Assembly (NCBI GenBank): GCA_913063265.1
Contig: CAJXZG010000010.1
Location: 1-64,000 of the forward strand
DNA from: an uncultured Prolixibacteraceae bacterium
Lineage (GTDB): Bacteria; Bacteroidota; Bacteroidia; Bacteroidales; Prolixibacteraceae
Direction: 5' to 3'
Length of the DNA stretch: 64,000 nucleotides
In this document: one piece after another, positions 33,562 to 42,404 of the stretch
Layout: the number at the start of each line of letters is the position of its first letter
How positions within the stretch are numbered: the first letter of the stretch is position 1
Notes under the pieces: generated by a model
Database searches by the model: none
What the model was told of the DNA's origin: nothing
Seen by the model: only the letters and a program-made list of their open reading frames with translations
Position numbers and translations under genes: made by a program

Positions 33562-34431
33562 TCAGCTTTGCCAGGTAATTGGCTCAGGATGTATTGTTGA
33601 AATATAACCAAATTTCTCTTTTATTGCAGTTTCAATTTTGGTGCAGATTTCATGGGCTTCTTCAAGCGGCATTTCGGGCGGAAGCTTAATATGACAACTC
33701 AATTCGGAATGATGACCATAGTTGTGAATATGAATATGGTGTAAATGAATTGGTTGCCTGCATGCATTTTGAGCGGTCTCTCTAATTGATAATAATAAAT
33801 CTTCTGCCGGACTTTCACCCAACAATGAAATAATTTCTTTTGAAAGAATCTCCCAACTGGCGTAACCTATCATTAAAGCCACAATAAAACTTAAAACTGC
33901 ATCAGTCCACCAAAAATAGTTTCCAATGGCCAATCCTATTAATATAATAATTGAAGAAAGTGCATCAGATCTATGATGCCAGCCATCGGCTCTCAGTATG
34001 GATGAGTCACTTTTTTTTGCCGCCCAAAAAGCATATTGGGCCATGGCCTCCTTTGTTAAGATTGAGAAAATCGTTGCTATCCATGCAACTGTTCCGTATA
34101 TGGTTTTTTCCTTTGTACTAAATTTTTCGAAAGCGCCAATTACAAAATCGAAAGCAACTATAGCAAGTAAAACACCTACAATAATTGCGGCAATATGCTC
34201 TGCCCTGCCATGACCAAAAGGATGATCTTCGTCAGCAGGTTTTCTTGATACTTTGCCGGCAATTAAAACAATTACCGATGAAACCGTATCAGTTAAAGTG
34301 TGCCAGGCATCGGCAATTAATGCAAGCGAACCGGTTACTACTCCGGCCCAGTATTTCAGAATAAAAAGAAATGTATTGCCTAAAATAGAAATCCAGCCCT
34401 CACGTACAATGTATTTTTTATTGTCTGGCAT
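33562..34431 (-). CDS. Cation diffusion facilitator family metal exporter
   Basis: 289 residues with six predicted transmembrane helices and a C-terminal cytoplasmic domain. The metal sites read LALIADAWHTLTD in helix 2 (His/Asp) and WHHRSDALSS in helix 5, and DEDHPFGHGRAEHIAAIIVGVLLA is the family's conserved loop. The C-terminal part HLHHIHIHNYGHHSELSCHIKLP is His-rich and fits the regulatory metal-binding domain. CDF proteins export Zn2+, Fe2+, Mn2+ or Co2+ in exchange for protons. HxxxD in helix 2 with HxxxD in helix 5 is most often seen in Zn or broad-specificity members. It converges on the DUF1080 gene with 6 nt between stops. Confidence 0.94.
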   Translation of the reverse strand: MPDNKKYIVREGWISILGNTFLFILKYWAGVVTGSLALIADAWHTLTDTVSSVIVLIAGKVSRKPADEDHPFGHGRAEHIAAIIVGVLLAIVAFDFVIGAFEKFSTKEKTIYGTVAWIATIFSILTKEAMAQYAFWAAKKSDSSILRADGWHHRSDALSSIIILIGLAIGNYFWWTDAVLSFIVALMIGYASWEILSKEIISLLGESPAEDLLLSIRETAQNACRQPIHLHHIHIHNYGHHSELSCHIKLPPEMPLEEAHEICTKIETAIKEKFGYISTIHPEPITWQS

Positions 34432-34468
34432 TTAACAAAAATATGAAAATGAAGTCAATTAGAAACTT

Positions 34469-35182
34469 CTATTTTGAGTTTTGGAGCAGTTTATGAAGTT
34501 CGGGTTTGTAATTTCTCCCAACGGGTAATTTCTTTTTGTTGATTTCGACAAAGCCCGGACCCACTGATTCTATCCTGGAAACAGATATAATATATCCCCG
34601 GTGAATTTGTATAAATTTGTCGTTTGGTAAAGTCTCAAACAGCCTTCCAATCCTTTCTTTTGTTACGATTTTTCTTTCGGTTGTATAAGCAATTACATAA
34701 TCGCCCAGACTTTCAAAATAAAGAATATCATCGATATTCACTTTATAATGTTTTTTATCAGCCTTCAGAAAAATAAACTCCCGGATTTTATTCCCTGAAT
34801 TTTCTTTTTTATTAGCATTTTTATGCAATTGGTCCAATTCAAGAAAGTTATTAATTGCTTTGGCAAATCTTTCAAATGAAATGGGTTTAAGCAGGTAATC
34901 CACAACCTGCAACTCAAAGGCATCGATAGCATAATCGCGATATGCTGTTATAAATATAACTTTTGGTGGATGTGCCAGCGAACGGACAAATTCCACTCCT
35001 GTAATTTGTGGCATTTGAATGTCGCAAAAAAGTAAATCGATATGTTCTTTTGCCATAACAGGCATTGCTTCGAGGGCGTCATTGCATTCAGCAACAACCT
35101 CAAAATCCGCAAATGCAGCAAGATGATTTTTAATCAACCTGATTGCAATTGGTTCGTCATCGATAATAAGGCAACGGTACAT
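34469..35182 (-). CDS. LytTR-family response regulator
   Basis: 237 residues. Residues 1-120 form a receiver domain with the acidic pocket DDE (8-10), the phosphorylation site Asp54 in LLFCDIQMPQITG, Thr in VIFITAYRDYAID and Lys in DYLLKPISFERF. Residues about 140-235 form a LytTR DNA-binding domain (FIFLKADKKHYKVNIDDILYFESLGDYV, FIQIHRGYIISVSRIESV, KKLPVGRNYK). It is preceded by its kinase gene with 2 nt between them, so translation is coupled. The divergent small MotA/TolQ/ExbB-like gene at 36489 could be a target; LytTR regulators often control adjacent membrane genes. Confidence 0.94.
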   Translation of the reverse strand: MYRCLIIDDEPIAIRLIKNHLAAFADFEVVAECNDALEAMPVMAKEHIDLLFCDIQMPQITGVEFVRSLAHPPKVIFITAYRDYAIDAFELQVVDYLLKPISFERFAKAINNFLELDQLHKNANKKENSGNKIREFIFLKADKKHYKVNIDDILYFESLGDYVIAYTTERKIVTKERIGRLFETLPNDKFIQIHRGYIISVSRIESVGPGFVEINKKKLPVGRNYKPELHKLLQNSK

Positions 35183-35184
35183 TA

Positions 35185-36270
35185 CTAATTTTCGAGTTCT
35201 AAGGTTAAATTTACCAAAAATGTTTTATCCTTTTCATCTATATCAAGGATATGTTTTTTGGGATATATTAATTCCAATCGTTTTTTTACATTGGTTAAAC
35301 CAATTCCTTTTGTATAGTTCTTTGATTCAAACTTTAATGGATTTTTGGAATTTTCCACTTTAAGGATCAACAATTTTCCATTAATTTCAAGCTCGATATT
35401 TACAAAAGCATTTCCCGGAAATTTACTGACACCATGCTTAAATGCATTTTCTATAAATGGCAGAATTATTAAAGGGGCAATATTTAAATTACTAGTCTGG
35501 TCGGGAAATTTTAAATCGAGTTTCAATTTATTGGAATACCTGATTTTTTCTATTTCAATATAGTTTTTCAGATTCGCCATTTCCTCGGATAACAGTACAC
35601 GCGGAGCATCACATTTATAAAGTATATAATCCAGGATTTCAGATAATCTTAAAACCAAACCCGGAGCTTCGTCAGATTTTTCTAATGTCAATCCATAAAG
35701 GTTATTCAGGGTATTAAATAAAAAGTGTGGATGAACCTGTGCTTTCAACATTTTTAATTCAGCCTCTTTAAGCTTTAATTCGGTTGCAAGTTTTGTTTTT
35801 TCCAGTTCATTTTTTTCTTCCTGTATAAAAAATGCTCTTTTAATTTGTTTGATTGAAATAGCAAAGAATACAATAAAGTTAAGTGAAATAACCTGTAATT
35901 CAGGGTGTAAAACTGCAGGTTCCAGAGAAGCCTCTGTTTCCAGTATGTAAATCAATGCAAAAAATACAATCAGAAAAGATAGCCAGGTAGCAGTTAGTAA
36001 AGTCATAAAACTGATAAAAAAGAATCTGCCATAACGTTTTTGCCATAAAAACTTTGGAACCAGAATGTAATTAAAAAAATAGGTAACAATAATGGCGATT
36101 GGTAAAAGACCGGTTGAGAAAATTATTGAAACTTGCTGAAACTGGCTGTTCCAGTTAAAAACGAGGAAATAGAAAAATCCCACAATTACCCAGAAAAGAA
36201 TATGATATGAAATCCTAAGTATTCTGGATTTCTGCATTTCATGAATTATATGCTGAATTTTTTTAGTCAT
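35185..36270 (-). CDS. LytS/YehU-type sensor histidine kinase
   Basis: 361 residues: about 4 transmembrane helices in the first 150 residues, then a coiled stretch rich in Glu/Lys (EEKNELEKTKLATELKLKEAELKMLKAQ, about 150-178), then the His_kinase block with the phospho-acceptor His in VHPHFLFNTLNNLYGL and an ATPase domain with IENAFKHG (N-box) and GIGLTNVKKRLELIYP (G-box). This is the LytS/YehU architecture, with four membrane helices and no large sensor domain. It would sense a membrane-related or small-molecule signal and phosphorylate the LytTR regulator encoded 2 nt downstream. The actual stimulus is not known. Confidence 0.94.
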   Translation of the reverse strand: MTKKIQHIIHEMQKSRILRISYHILFWVIVGFFYFLVFNWNSQFQQVSIIFSTGLLPIAIIVTYFFNYILVPKFLWQKRYGRFFFISFMTLLTATWLSFLIVFFALIYILETEASLEPAVLHPELQVISLNFIVFFAISIKQIKRAFFIQEEKNELEKTKLATELKLKEAELKMLKAQVHPHFLFNTLNNLYGLTLEKSDEAPGLVLRLSEILDYILYKCDAPRVLLSEEMANLKNYIEIEKIRYSNKLKLDLKFPDQTSNLNIAPLIILPFIENAFKHGVSKFPGNAFVNIELEINGKLLILKVENSKNPLKFESKNYTKGIGLTNVKKRLELIYPKKHILDIDEKDKTFLVNLTLELEN

Positions 36271-36488
36271 TACAATTGAAGGTAAAAAATAATAATGATT
36301 TGGGGATTAATAAAATTCTATCGTTAAAATGCACAAATTTGATGTTGAGTAACAAAAAGTATAAGATTTGTTGTAAAAATACCGTAAGTTGAAATTCAAA
36401 TCCGTTTTGCTGTCGTTTGACGACAAAATTCTTTTTAAAACTGTTTTGTGTTTTAGTTTGCAATGGTAAACTTTAAAAACAAATTATT

Positions 36489-36896
36489 ATGATTGATTTA
36501 GAAAAAACAGAAGCTGGATTTGGATATATGATACAGGCTTATAAAACAGGTGGACCATATATGCATTTTATTACGATTTTTGGCTTATTTGCTTTGGCGA
36601 TTGCTATTTGGAAAATTGTAAGAATTGGTACTAAAAAAGATGTGGATTTCCGGTTTTTAGAATTGATTAGAATGTTTGGATCCCTGGCAGTCGCGACCGG
36701 ATTTCTATCTCAAATAATTGGAATTGTTTTGGCTCTTGAGGCCATCCGTGCAGCTGCCGATATTTCTCCGGAAATTGTTTTGGGAGGTGCAATAGTCAGT
36801 TTTTATGCGCCTATTTGGGGATTTATGGTTTTTATTTTTTCAATAATTCTTTATTATTCTTTAAAGGAAATTATTAAAACAAAATCACCCGTGTAA
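36489..36896 (+). CDS. Small MotA/TolQ/ExbB-like membrane protein
   Basis: 135 residues with three hydrophobic segments (about 24-41, 64-86 and 99-122). The middle and last parts, FGSLAVATGFLSQIIGIVLALEAIRAAADISPEIVLGGAIVSFYAPIWGFMVFIFSIILYYSL, match the core helices of MotA/TolQ/ExbB proteins, where TGFLxxxxGI...A and the pair of helices line a proton channel. The usual large cytoplasmic insertion is missing, so it is at the short end of the family. No ExbD/TolR or MotB partner is adjacent. It is divergent from the LytS/LytTR genes and is followed by a terminator at 36919, so it is a single-gene unit. Regulation by the LytTR system is an inference from position. Confidence 0.8.
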   Translation: MIDLEKTEAGFGYMIQAYKTGGPYMHFITIFGLFALAIAIWKIVRIGTKKDVDFRFLELIRMFGSLAVATGFLSQIIGIVLALEAIRAAADISPEIVLGGAIVSFYAPIWGFMVFIFSIILYYSLKEIIKTKSPV

Positions 36897-36918
36897 TAAA
36901 CCGGATTTTGGAAAATCA

Positions 36919-36956
36919 GGTCAATTTCTGTTTTGAAATTGGCCTATTTTATTTTG
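36919..36956 (+). terminator. Terminator after the MotA/TolQ/ExbB-like gene
   Basis: GGTCAATTTC pairs with GAAATTGGCC (10 bp, one G-T) around a 6-nt loop, followed by TATTTTATTTT. It lies 22 nt after the stop codon and its T-run enters the end of the convergent LAB-N gene. Confidence 0.65.
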
Positions 36957-37636
36957 TCAGCGATGTTTTTAAAGATTTTTTCAACAGAAGGGATTTTACT
37001 AAGTTTAGAGAACATCCCTTTTTTCCCGTAGTACAAAAAAATATTCCTTAAATACATTAGCAATCCCAGGCTATGGGCTGTAAAAAGTACCGGATCCAAT
37101 CTAGGTATCGAATAAATAAAAATCATTAAAGAGCCCACAGTGCTAAAAATCCAGAATCCAAGGGGAAGTACCGATTCCTTGTGATATTCAGAAAAAAGCC
37201 ACTGGTACAAAAATCTTGAATTAAATATTATCTGACCCATTGAGCCCCATATTAACAGAAACAGTGAAACATCGTCATTTTTAATTATCGATGTAAAATT
37301 GTAATTCTCTCCGGTTATCAGCCATAATACATAAATTACCGGTACTACAATGGCAAGCGTACGGGTAATAATATGCATTTTATTCCAGGCTTTTTTTAAT
37401 TGAAGGTTTCTGATGTAAACACTGTATACCAGAACCTGGCCCAAAACTATGGTGAAATCATTTCTTAAGATACCATAGGTAAGCATTAGCATTGAAGCAA
37501 AAAGACTAATTTGCCAGTAAATTACCGGTGAAATAATTTCACCTTCCTGTTCAGATTTAAACCATTGAACTATGGTTCTTGCAAAAAACAGGAACTGAGC
37601 TAAAAAGCCAAATACAATAATGAGATAATCATTCAT
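36944..37636 (-). CDS. Lipid-A-disaccharide synthase N-terminal (LAB-N) domain membrane protein
   Basis: 230 residues and about 7-8 transmembrane helices arranged as two repeats of the LAB-N module: FLAQFLFFARTIVQWFKSEQEGEIISPVIYWQISLFASMLMLTYGILRNDF (about 11-61), and GSMGQIIFNSRFLYQWLFSEYHKESVLPLGFWIFSTVGSLMIFIYSIPRLDP (about 131-182). In both, FL.QW...E....S..P..FW..S is shared. This resembles PQ-loop/SemiSWEET helices. The domain occurs fused to LpxB in some bacteria and alone in Bacteroidota, where it is thought to be involved in lipid or sugar-lipid handling; direct proof is lacking. It is upstream of rnc but on the same strand with a 66-nt gap in the order rnc then LAB-N. Confidence 0.85.
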   Translation of the reverse strand: MNDYLIIVFGFLAQFLFFARTIVQWFKSEQEGEIISPVIYWQISLFASMLMLTYGILRNDFTIVLGQVLVYSVYIRNLQLKKAWNKMHIITRTLAIVVPVIYVLWLITGENYNFTSIIKNDDVSLFLLIWGSMGQIIFNSRFLYQWLFSEYHKESVLPLGFWIFSTVGSLMIFIYSIPRLDPVLFTAHSLGLLMYLRNIFLYYGKKGMFSKLSKIPSVEKIFKNIADKIK

Positions 37637-37702
37637 TTACTATAAAACAAGGGGGCAAAAATAGTAATCTTATGAAACTAAATTGATTTTTTATGTGCTG
37701 AA

Positions 37703-38434
37703 TTACGTTTGTTCCAGTTTTGCTAATGCTTTGCGTGCGGCATTTTGATGAGCCTCTTTTTTTGAAGCTCCGGTTCCAAATCCTAATTTCTGATTATCGA
37801 CAACTACAACAGCAGTAAATTTTGGCTGTTTGTTTTTTTCGTTAAATTCTTCTGTAGTGTCAAACTCAAGGGCTTTTTTATTTTTCTGACTCCATTCAAT
37901 TAACTGACTTTTAAAGTTTGAGTCGTTTTGTTCAATCTCGTTTAAATCAACAAAGTTTGAAAGTATTTTTTTAGTAATAAAATATTTGGCTGCATGATAA
38001 CCCTTGTCGAGATATATTGCACCTATAAGTGCTTCCAGTGCATCGCCATAGATATGACTGCTGTCGATTTTTTTTGTAGTGTTCGAATCGATAAAAACAC
38101 TTAAGCCCATTTCGTTGGTAAGTTTGGTAAGAAATGCCCGGTTTACCAATTTAGACCTCATCTTGGTAAGAAAACCTTCATCTTCCTGCGGAAACCTGTT
38201 ATACAGGAAATCGGCAATCACAGCACTTAAAACAGCATCCCCAAGAAACTCCAGGCGTTCATTATTTACAAAATTTCCCTGTGAATCAACGGCTGATGCA
38301 GATTTATGCAAAAATGCCAGATCGTAAAGTTTAAGATTATTAGGATAGGTGCCGATAACATCTTTTAAAAACAAATAAAACTCTTTTCGATTGGAAGAAA
38401 AGAGTTTTATTCGTTGTACTATTATCCTAACCAC
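37703..38434 (-). CDS. rnc: Ribonuclease III
   Basis: 243 residues: an RNase III catalytic domain (about 25-150) with the signature NERLEFLGDAVLSAVI, including the metal-binding Glu and Asp, and a second acidic site in DALEALIGAIYLDKG. A double-stranded RNA-binding domain (about 165-240) follows, with FTAVVVVDNQKLGFGTGASKKEAHQNAARKAL. It processes rRNA precursors and other double-stranded RNA. Only 6 nt separate it from the fabF stop upstream, so acpP-fabF-rnc is one operon, a fixed order in Bacteroidota. The N-terminal extension MVRIIVQRIKLFSSNRKEFY may reflect a slightly later true start. Confidence 0.97.
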   Translation of the reverse strand: MVRIIVQRIKLFSSNRKEFYLFLKDVIGTYPNNLKLYDLAFLHKSASAVDSQGNFVNNERLEFLGDAVLSAVIADFLYNRFPQEDEGFLTKMRSKLVNRAFLTKLTNEMGLSVFIDSNTTKKIDSSHIYGDALEALIGAIYLDKGYHAAKYFITKKILSNFVDLNEIEQNDSNFKSQLIEWSQKNKKALEFDTTEEFNEKNKQPKFTAVVVVDNQKLGFGTGASKKEAHQNAARKALAKLEQT

Positions 38435-38440
38435 AATCTT

Positions 38441-39682
38441 CTAATGTTTTTTGAAAACCAGAGTTGCATTATGACCACCAAAACCAAAAGTGTTACTTAG
38501 TGCAACATTAATTTCTCTTTCTTTGGCAACGTTGAACGTTAAATCCAATCTGTTGTCAATCTCCGGATCATCTGTAAAATGGTTTATCGTTGGCGGAACA
38601 ACGTTATCTCTAATGGCAAGTATACTTGCAAGTCCTTCAACTGCTCCGGCTGCGCCTAACAGGTGGCCGGTCATTGATTTTGTTGAGCTGATACTTAATT
38701 TATAGGCATGCTCACCAAAAGTTTTAATGATAGCCTTTGGTTCTGCAATATCACCTAGTGGTGTGGCAGTGCCATGTACATTAATGTAGTCAATATCTTC
38801 CGGTTTCAACCCGGCATCTTCAATGGCCCATTTCATTACAAGGTTAGCTCCTCTTCCTTCCGGATCAGGGGCAGTAATATGATGTGCGTCAGCCGACATA
38901 CCTCCACCACCCATCTCTGCGTAAATGGTTGCACCTCTTTTAACTGCGCTTTCATATTCCTCGAATATAAATGCTGCTGAACCTTCACCCATAACAAAAC
39001 CATCACGATCCAAATCGAAAGGTCGTGAAGCTGTTTTGGGATCATCGTTTCGCGTTGAAAGTGCACGCATTGAATTAAACCCGGCAATACCTGCCTGATT
39101 GATACCTGCTTCAGATCCTCCTGTTACCATAATATCCGCTTTCCCTAAACGAATCAGGTTAAAAGCTTCTATCATCGCGTGTGAAGCAGAAGCACAGGCG
39201 GAAACCGCAGTGAAATTTGGTCCTCGAAAACCATATTTCATTGAGATTAATCCACCTGCAATGTTTGCAATCATTTTAGGGATAAAAAACGGAGAAAAGC
39301 GTGGCATTTCATCTTTAAACTGTCTCGATTCCTCAAAAAAGGTTTCCAGACCTCCAATTCCTGCACCCCAAATAACACCTACCCTGTCATGATCAATCTG
39401 ATCCAGGTTTAATCCGGAATTCTCAAGAGCCTGCTGACTACTGGCGAAAGCATATTGCGTGTACAAATCATGTTTCCTGATTTCTTTACGCTCCATATAC
39501 TTTTCAGCATCGAAGTCCTTAATCTCACAAGCAAATTGAGTTTTATGATTCGTTGGATCAAACTTAGTAATAGGTCCGGCGCCACTTACACCATTAACCA
39601 AATTTTTCCAAAATTCGTCAACGGTGTTACCTAATGGGTTTACGGTTCCTACTCCAGTAATTGCTACCCGTTTCAATTCCAT
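38441..39682 (-). CDS. fabF: 3-oxoacyl-ACP synthase II
   Basis: 413 residues, the usual length. The N-terminus ELKRVAITGVGTVNPLGNTVDEFW and the thiolase-fold Cys-His-His triad are present: Cys in FTAVSACASASHAM, His in YINVHGTATPLGD, His in SMTGHLLGAAGAVE. It condenses acyl-ACP with malonyl-ACP during fatty acid elongation, in the cytoplasm. The acpP gene lies 20 nt upstream and rnc 6 nt downstream, so the carrier, the condensing enzyme and RNase III are co-transcribed. No irregularities. Confidence 0.98.
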   Translation of the reverse strand: MELKRVAITGVGTVNPLGNTVDEFWKNLVNGVSGAGPITKFDPTNHKTQFACEIKDFDAEKYMERKEIRKHDLYTQYAFASSQQALENSGLNLDQIDHDRVGVIWGAGIGGLETFFEESRQFKDEMPRFSPFFIPKMIANIAGGLISMKYGFRGPNFTAVSACASASHAMIEAFNLIRLGKADIMVTGGSEAGINQAGIAGFNSMRALSTRNDDPKTASRPFDLDRDGFVMGEGSAAFIFEEYESAVKRGATIYAEMGGGGMSADAHHITAPDPEGRGANLVMKWAIEDAGLKPEDIDYINVHGTATPLGDIAEPKAIIKTFGEHAYKLSISSTKSMTGHLLGAAGAVEGLASILAIRDNVVPPTINHFTDDPEIDNRLDLTFNVAKEREINVALSNTFGFGGHNATLVFKKH

Positions 39683-39702
39683 AAATGAAATTTCTGATTT
39701 AT

Positions 39703-39939
39703 TTACTTAACTGCCGCTTCGATATGGGCAATTGCTTCTCCTACTGTTGAAATTTTTTCAGCTTCGTCGTCTGGAATAGCAAGATCAAATTCTTTTTCAA
39801 ATTCCATGATTAACTCAACTGTATCCAATGAATCTGCACCTAAATCGTTTGTAAACGATGCTCCGGGAACAACTTCACTGTCATCAACTCCTAATTTATC
39901 TACGATAATAGCTTTTACTTTTGCTGCAACGTCAGACAT
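39703..39939 (-). CDS. acpP: Acyl carrier protein
   Basis: 78 residues, strongly acidic, four-helix carrier. The phosphopantetheine attachment Ser37 lies in [16 protein letters not shown], and the ending [22 protein letters not shown] is standard. It carries acyl intermediates for fatty acid synthesis and is first gene of the acpP-fabF-rnc unit. On the minus strand TTACTTTG about 55 nt upstream is a one-mismatch Bacteroidota promoter box. Confidence 0.98.
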   Translation of the reverse strand: MSDVAAKVKAIIVDKLGVDDSEVVPGASFTNDLGADSLDTVELIMEFEKEFDLAIPDDEAEKISTVGEAIAHIEAAVK

Positions 39940-40123
39940 AATTCTAATTTTTAATTAATACTTAAATTTGTTTCTAAATAATTCGCTGCAAAGTAATACA
40001 TTTACGATGTTAATCTCAAAGAAAAAAATTAAAAAAGATATGGTGTTGAGAGGAATTCTAAGATTCAAACCGTTAGATTTGAACATTTTATTCAATTATT
40101 CTAATAGTTAATTTATTGTTAAA

Positions 40124-40696
40124 ATGAAAGTAAAAAAAATAGCATTATTTGCTTCGGGGTCGGGAACGAATGTACAAAATATTGTGGAGTATTTCTCTGA
40201 AAACAAAGAGATTGTAGTCGATTCTGTTTGGACAAATAATCCTGATGCTTATGTGTTGGAAAGGGCAAAAAAGTACAATATAGATTCATTTGTGTTTAAC
40301 AGAAACGAATTTCGCAATACAACCCAGGTTGTTGATGAATTAATAAGCAGGGGAGTTGATTTGGTGGTACTGGCTGGTTTTCTGTGGCTGATTCCTGAAA
40401 GTTTGATACATAATTTCAGAATTATAAATATTCATCCGGCTCTTTTACCTAAGTATGGAGGTAAGGGAATGTATGGCATGAATGTGCATCGTGCAGTTTT
40501 GGAAAATAAGGAATCAGAATCAGGAATAACAATTCATGAAGTAAACGAAAAATATGATGAAGGGAAAATTCTTTTTCAATCCAGGGTAAATGTCACACCT
40601 GATGATACACCTGAAACAGTTGCTCGGAAAGTTCATGAACTGGAGTATAAATATTTTCCTGGGGTTATTGAAAATGTTTTAAAAGGTGAGTTATAG
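40124..40696 (+). CDS. purN: Phosphoribosylglycinamide formyltransferase
   Basis: 190 residues, cytoplasmic. IALFASGSGTNVQNIVEYF at the N-terminus binds the phosphate of GAR; VVLAGFLWLIPESL and IINIHPALLPKYGGKGMYG contain the catalytic Asn-His pair; ITIHEVNEKYDEGKILFQ carries the conserved Asp/Glu near the C-terminus. It transfers a formyl group from 10-formyl-THF to GAR in purine synthesis. The gene is divergent from acpP, as is common in Bacteroidota. No signal or fusion. Confidence 0.97.
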   Translation: MKVKKIALFASGSGTNVQNIVEYFSENKEIVVDSVWTNNPDAYVLERAKKYNIDSFVFNRNEFRNTTQVVDELISRGVDLVVLAGFLWLIPESLIHNFRIINIHPALLPKYGGKGMYGMNVHRAVLENKESESGITIHEVNEKYDEGKILFQSRVNVTPDDTPETVARKVHELEYKYFPGVIENVLKGEL

Positions 40697-40830
40697 AGTA
40701 TTTAAAAAATCGATTGTTTCAAATCATTTTATTTTTGGCAATCTGCTTAAGTAGTGGTTAATAAAGATTACAATTTAACATATCTTGTTAAATAATGTTA
40801 AGCTCTGAAATCAACCCATTTCAATAAAAT

Positions 40831-40838
40831 TATCTTTG
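40831..40838 (+). promoter_or_regulatory. Bacteroidota -7 box before rprX
   Basis: TATCTTTG matches TAnnTTTG and ends 4 nt before the ATG of the sensor kinase gene, implying a very short or absent leader. No clear TTTG -33 element is seen at 19-21 nt upstream. Confidence 0.4.
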
Positions 40839-40842
40839 CTAC

Positions 40843-42402
40843 ATGAGTCAGAAAACACTTATATCAATAATTGTACTGTTGGTTTTTGTTCTTACCGGAT
40901 TGATTTTAATTCAGACCAAAATGATTAAAACGGCTTCGGATATCAGGGAAGAACAATTTAACCAGATAGTTCGAAATTTATTGTATGATGTTTCTGAACA
41001 TCTGGATAAAAACGAACAAACTATTGCACGAAACAGTGCACGGTTAAACAGATTGCCAGGATCCGTTTTGTCTGAGAAATTCAATATCTTTCCTAATGAC
41101 GGTAAAAACAGCGGGGCTATAAGTATCAGTTCCCAGTATTTTGACAATGGAGTAATAAGTGAATATCGTGAAGAAATAAAATTAAGTGTACCTGAATCTT
41201 CGGACTCAAAACTGGGTGGAGATGAACTAAACGAAAGCACTTTACTTGGAATTGAAAGTTTGGTGGATTTAAGAAATCTGGAGCAAAGAAGAAAAAGATG
41301 GTTAAATGACATTAATTGGTACAACTATAAAGTTCTGCTTGAGGAAAGACCAATCAGAGAAAGAATCGATTCTTTGTTTTTAAATGATATTCTGGCATTT
41401 GCTTTTAATGAAAGTGGGATTGGACTGGAGTATAAATATGCGGTAAAAAACTCAAACCTGGGAAAAGATAAAGTAATTATGGGTGACCCTGATTATGATC
41501 CCGGCAGGCAAAAAGTATACAACCAGCCGCTTTTTCAAAAAGATCTGAACGGTGCCAAGCCCAATTATCTTTATGTATATTTTCCAAAAAGAAGAGGGTA
41601 TCTTTTGAAGGAAACAGGTTTTACGATTATACCAACTGTAATTTTAACAGGCTTTCTGATTGCTATTTTTGTATATACCATAATGGTAATTTTTAAACAG
41701 AAGAAACTGTCGATAATAAAGAATGACTTTATCAACAATATGACCCATGAATTGAAAACTCCAATTTCTACGATTTCTTTGGCCAGTCAGATGCTAAGCG
41801 ATGGTACTATTGCAAATACACCTCAAACCATCGAACATGTCTCAAAAGTTATAAATCAGGAAAGTAAACGATTAGGCTTTCAGGTTGAGAAGGTGTTACA
41901 AATGGCTGTTTTCAATGAGGGCAGATTAAAATTTAAATTTAAAGAGTTCGATATTAATAAAATGATCGAAACGGTTTCTTCAAATTTTGAACTGCGTGTT
42001 AAAAATAAAAACGGGACACTAACAACAGAAACTCTGGCGGAAAGATCAATTATAAACGGAGACGAAGTGCATATAACTAATGTGATTTTTAATTTGCTCG
42101 ATAACGCTGTAAAGTATAGTAAAAACTCTCCCCGGATAAAAATTACAACAGGAAACAAAAACGGAGAGTTAATGGTATCGGTGGCAGATAACGGAATAGG
42201 TATCTCCAAAGAACATCATGCTCAGATTTTTGACAGATTCTATCGGGTTCCCACAGGAAATGTGCATGACGTAAAAGGATTTGGATTAGGATTGAGTTAT
42301 GTTAAAAAAATAGTAGATTCGCATAATGCACAAATTAAAGTCGAAAGTGCTGTAAATAAAGGAACTAAGTTTACAATATTATTCCCATTAATAAATAATT
42401 AA
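40843..42402 (+). CDS. rprX: Sensor histidine kinase (RprX-like)
   Basis: 519 residues: helix 1 at about 5-25, a periplasmic sensor region of about 240 residues, helix 2 (VILTGFLIAIFVYTIMVIF, about 267-285), then a HisKA domain with the phospho-acceptor His in NNMTHELKTPISTISLA and a HATPase domain with LLDNAVKYSKNSP (N-box), VADNGIGISKEHHAQIFDRFYRV (G1/F) and GFGLGLSYVKKIV (G2). The next gene, 2 nt on, is its RprY-like regulator. In Bacteroides this pair responds to envelope or antibiotic stress and oxidative conditions. The true signal here is unknown. The very short spacing to a -7 box suggests an almost leaderless mRNA. Confidence 0.94.
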   Translation: MSQKTLISIIVLLVFVLTGLILIQTKMIKTASDIREEQFNQIVRNLLYDVSEHLDKNEQTIARNSARLNRLPGSVLSEKFNIFPNDGKNSGAISISSQYFDNGVISEYREEIKLSVPESSDSKLGGDELNESTLLGIESLVDLRNLEQRRKRWLNDINWYNYKVLLEERPIRERIDSLFLNDILAFAFNESGIGLEYKYAVKNSNLGKDKVIMGDPDYDPGRQKVYNQPLFQKDLNGAKPNYLYVYFPKRRGYLLKETGFTIIPTVILTGFLIAIFVYTIMVIFKQKKLSIIKNDFINNMTHELKTPISTISLASQMLSDGTIANTPQTIEHVSKVINQESKRLGFQVEKVLQMAVFNEGRLKFKFKEFDINKMIETVSSNFELRVKNKNGTLTTETLAERSIINGDEVHITNVIFNLLDNAVKYSKNSPRIKITTGNKNGELMVSVADNGIGISKEHHAQIFDRFYRVPTGNVHDVKGFGLGLSYVKKIVDSHNAQIKVESAVNKGTKFTILFPLINN

Positions 42403-42404
42403 CC

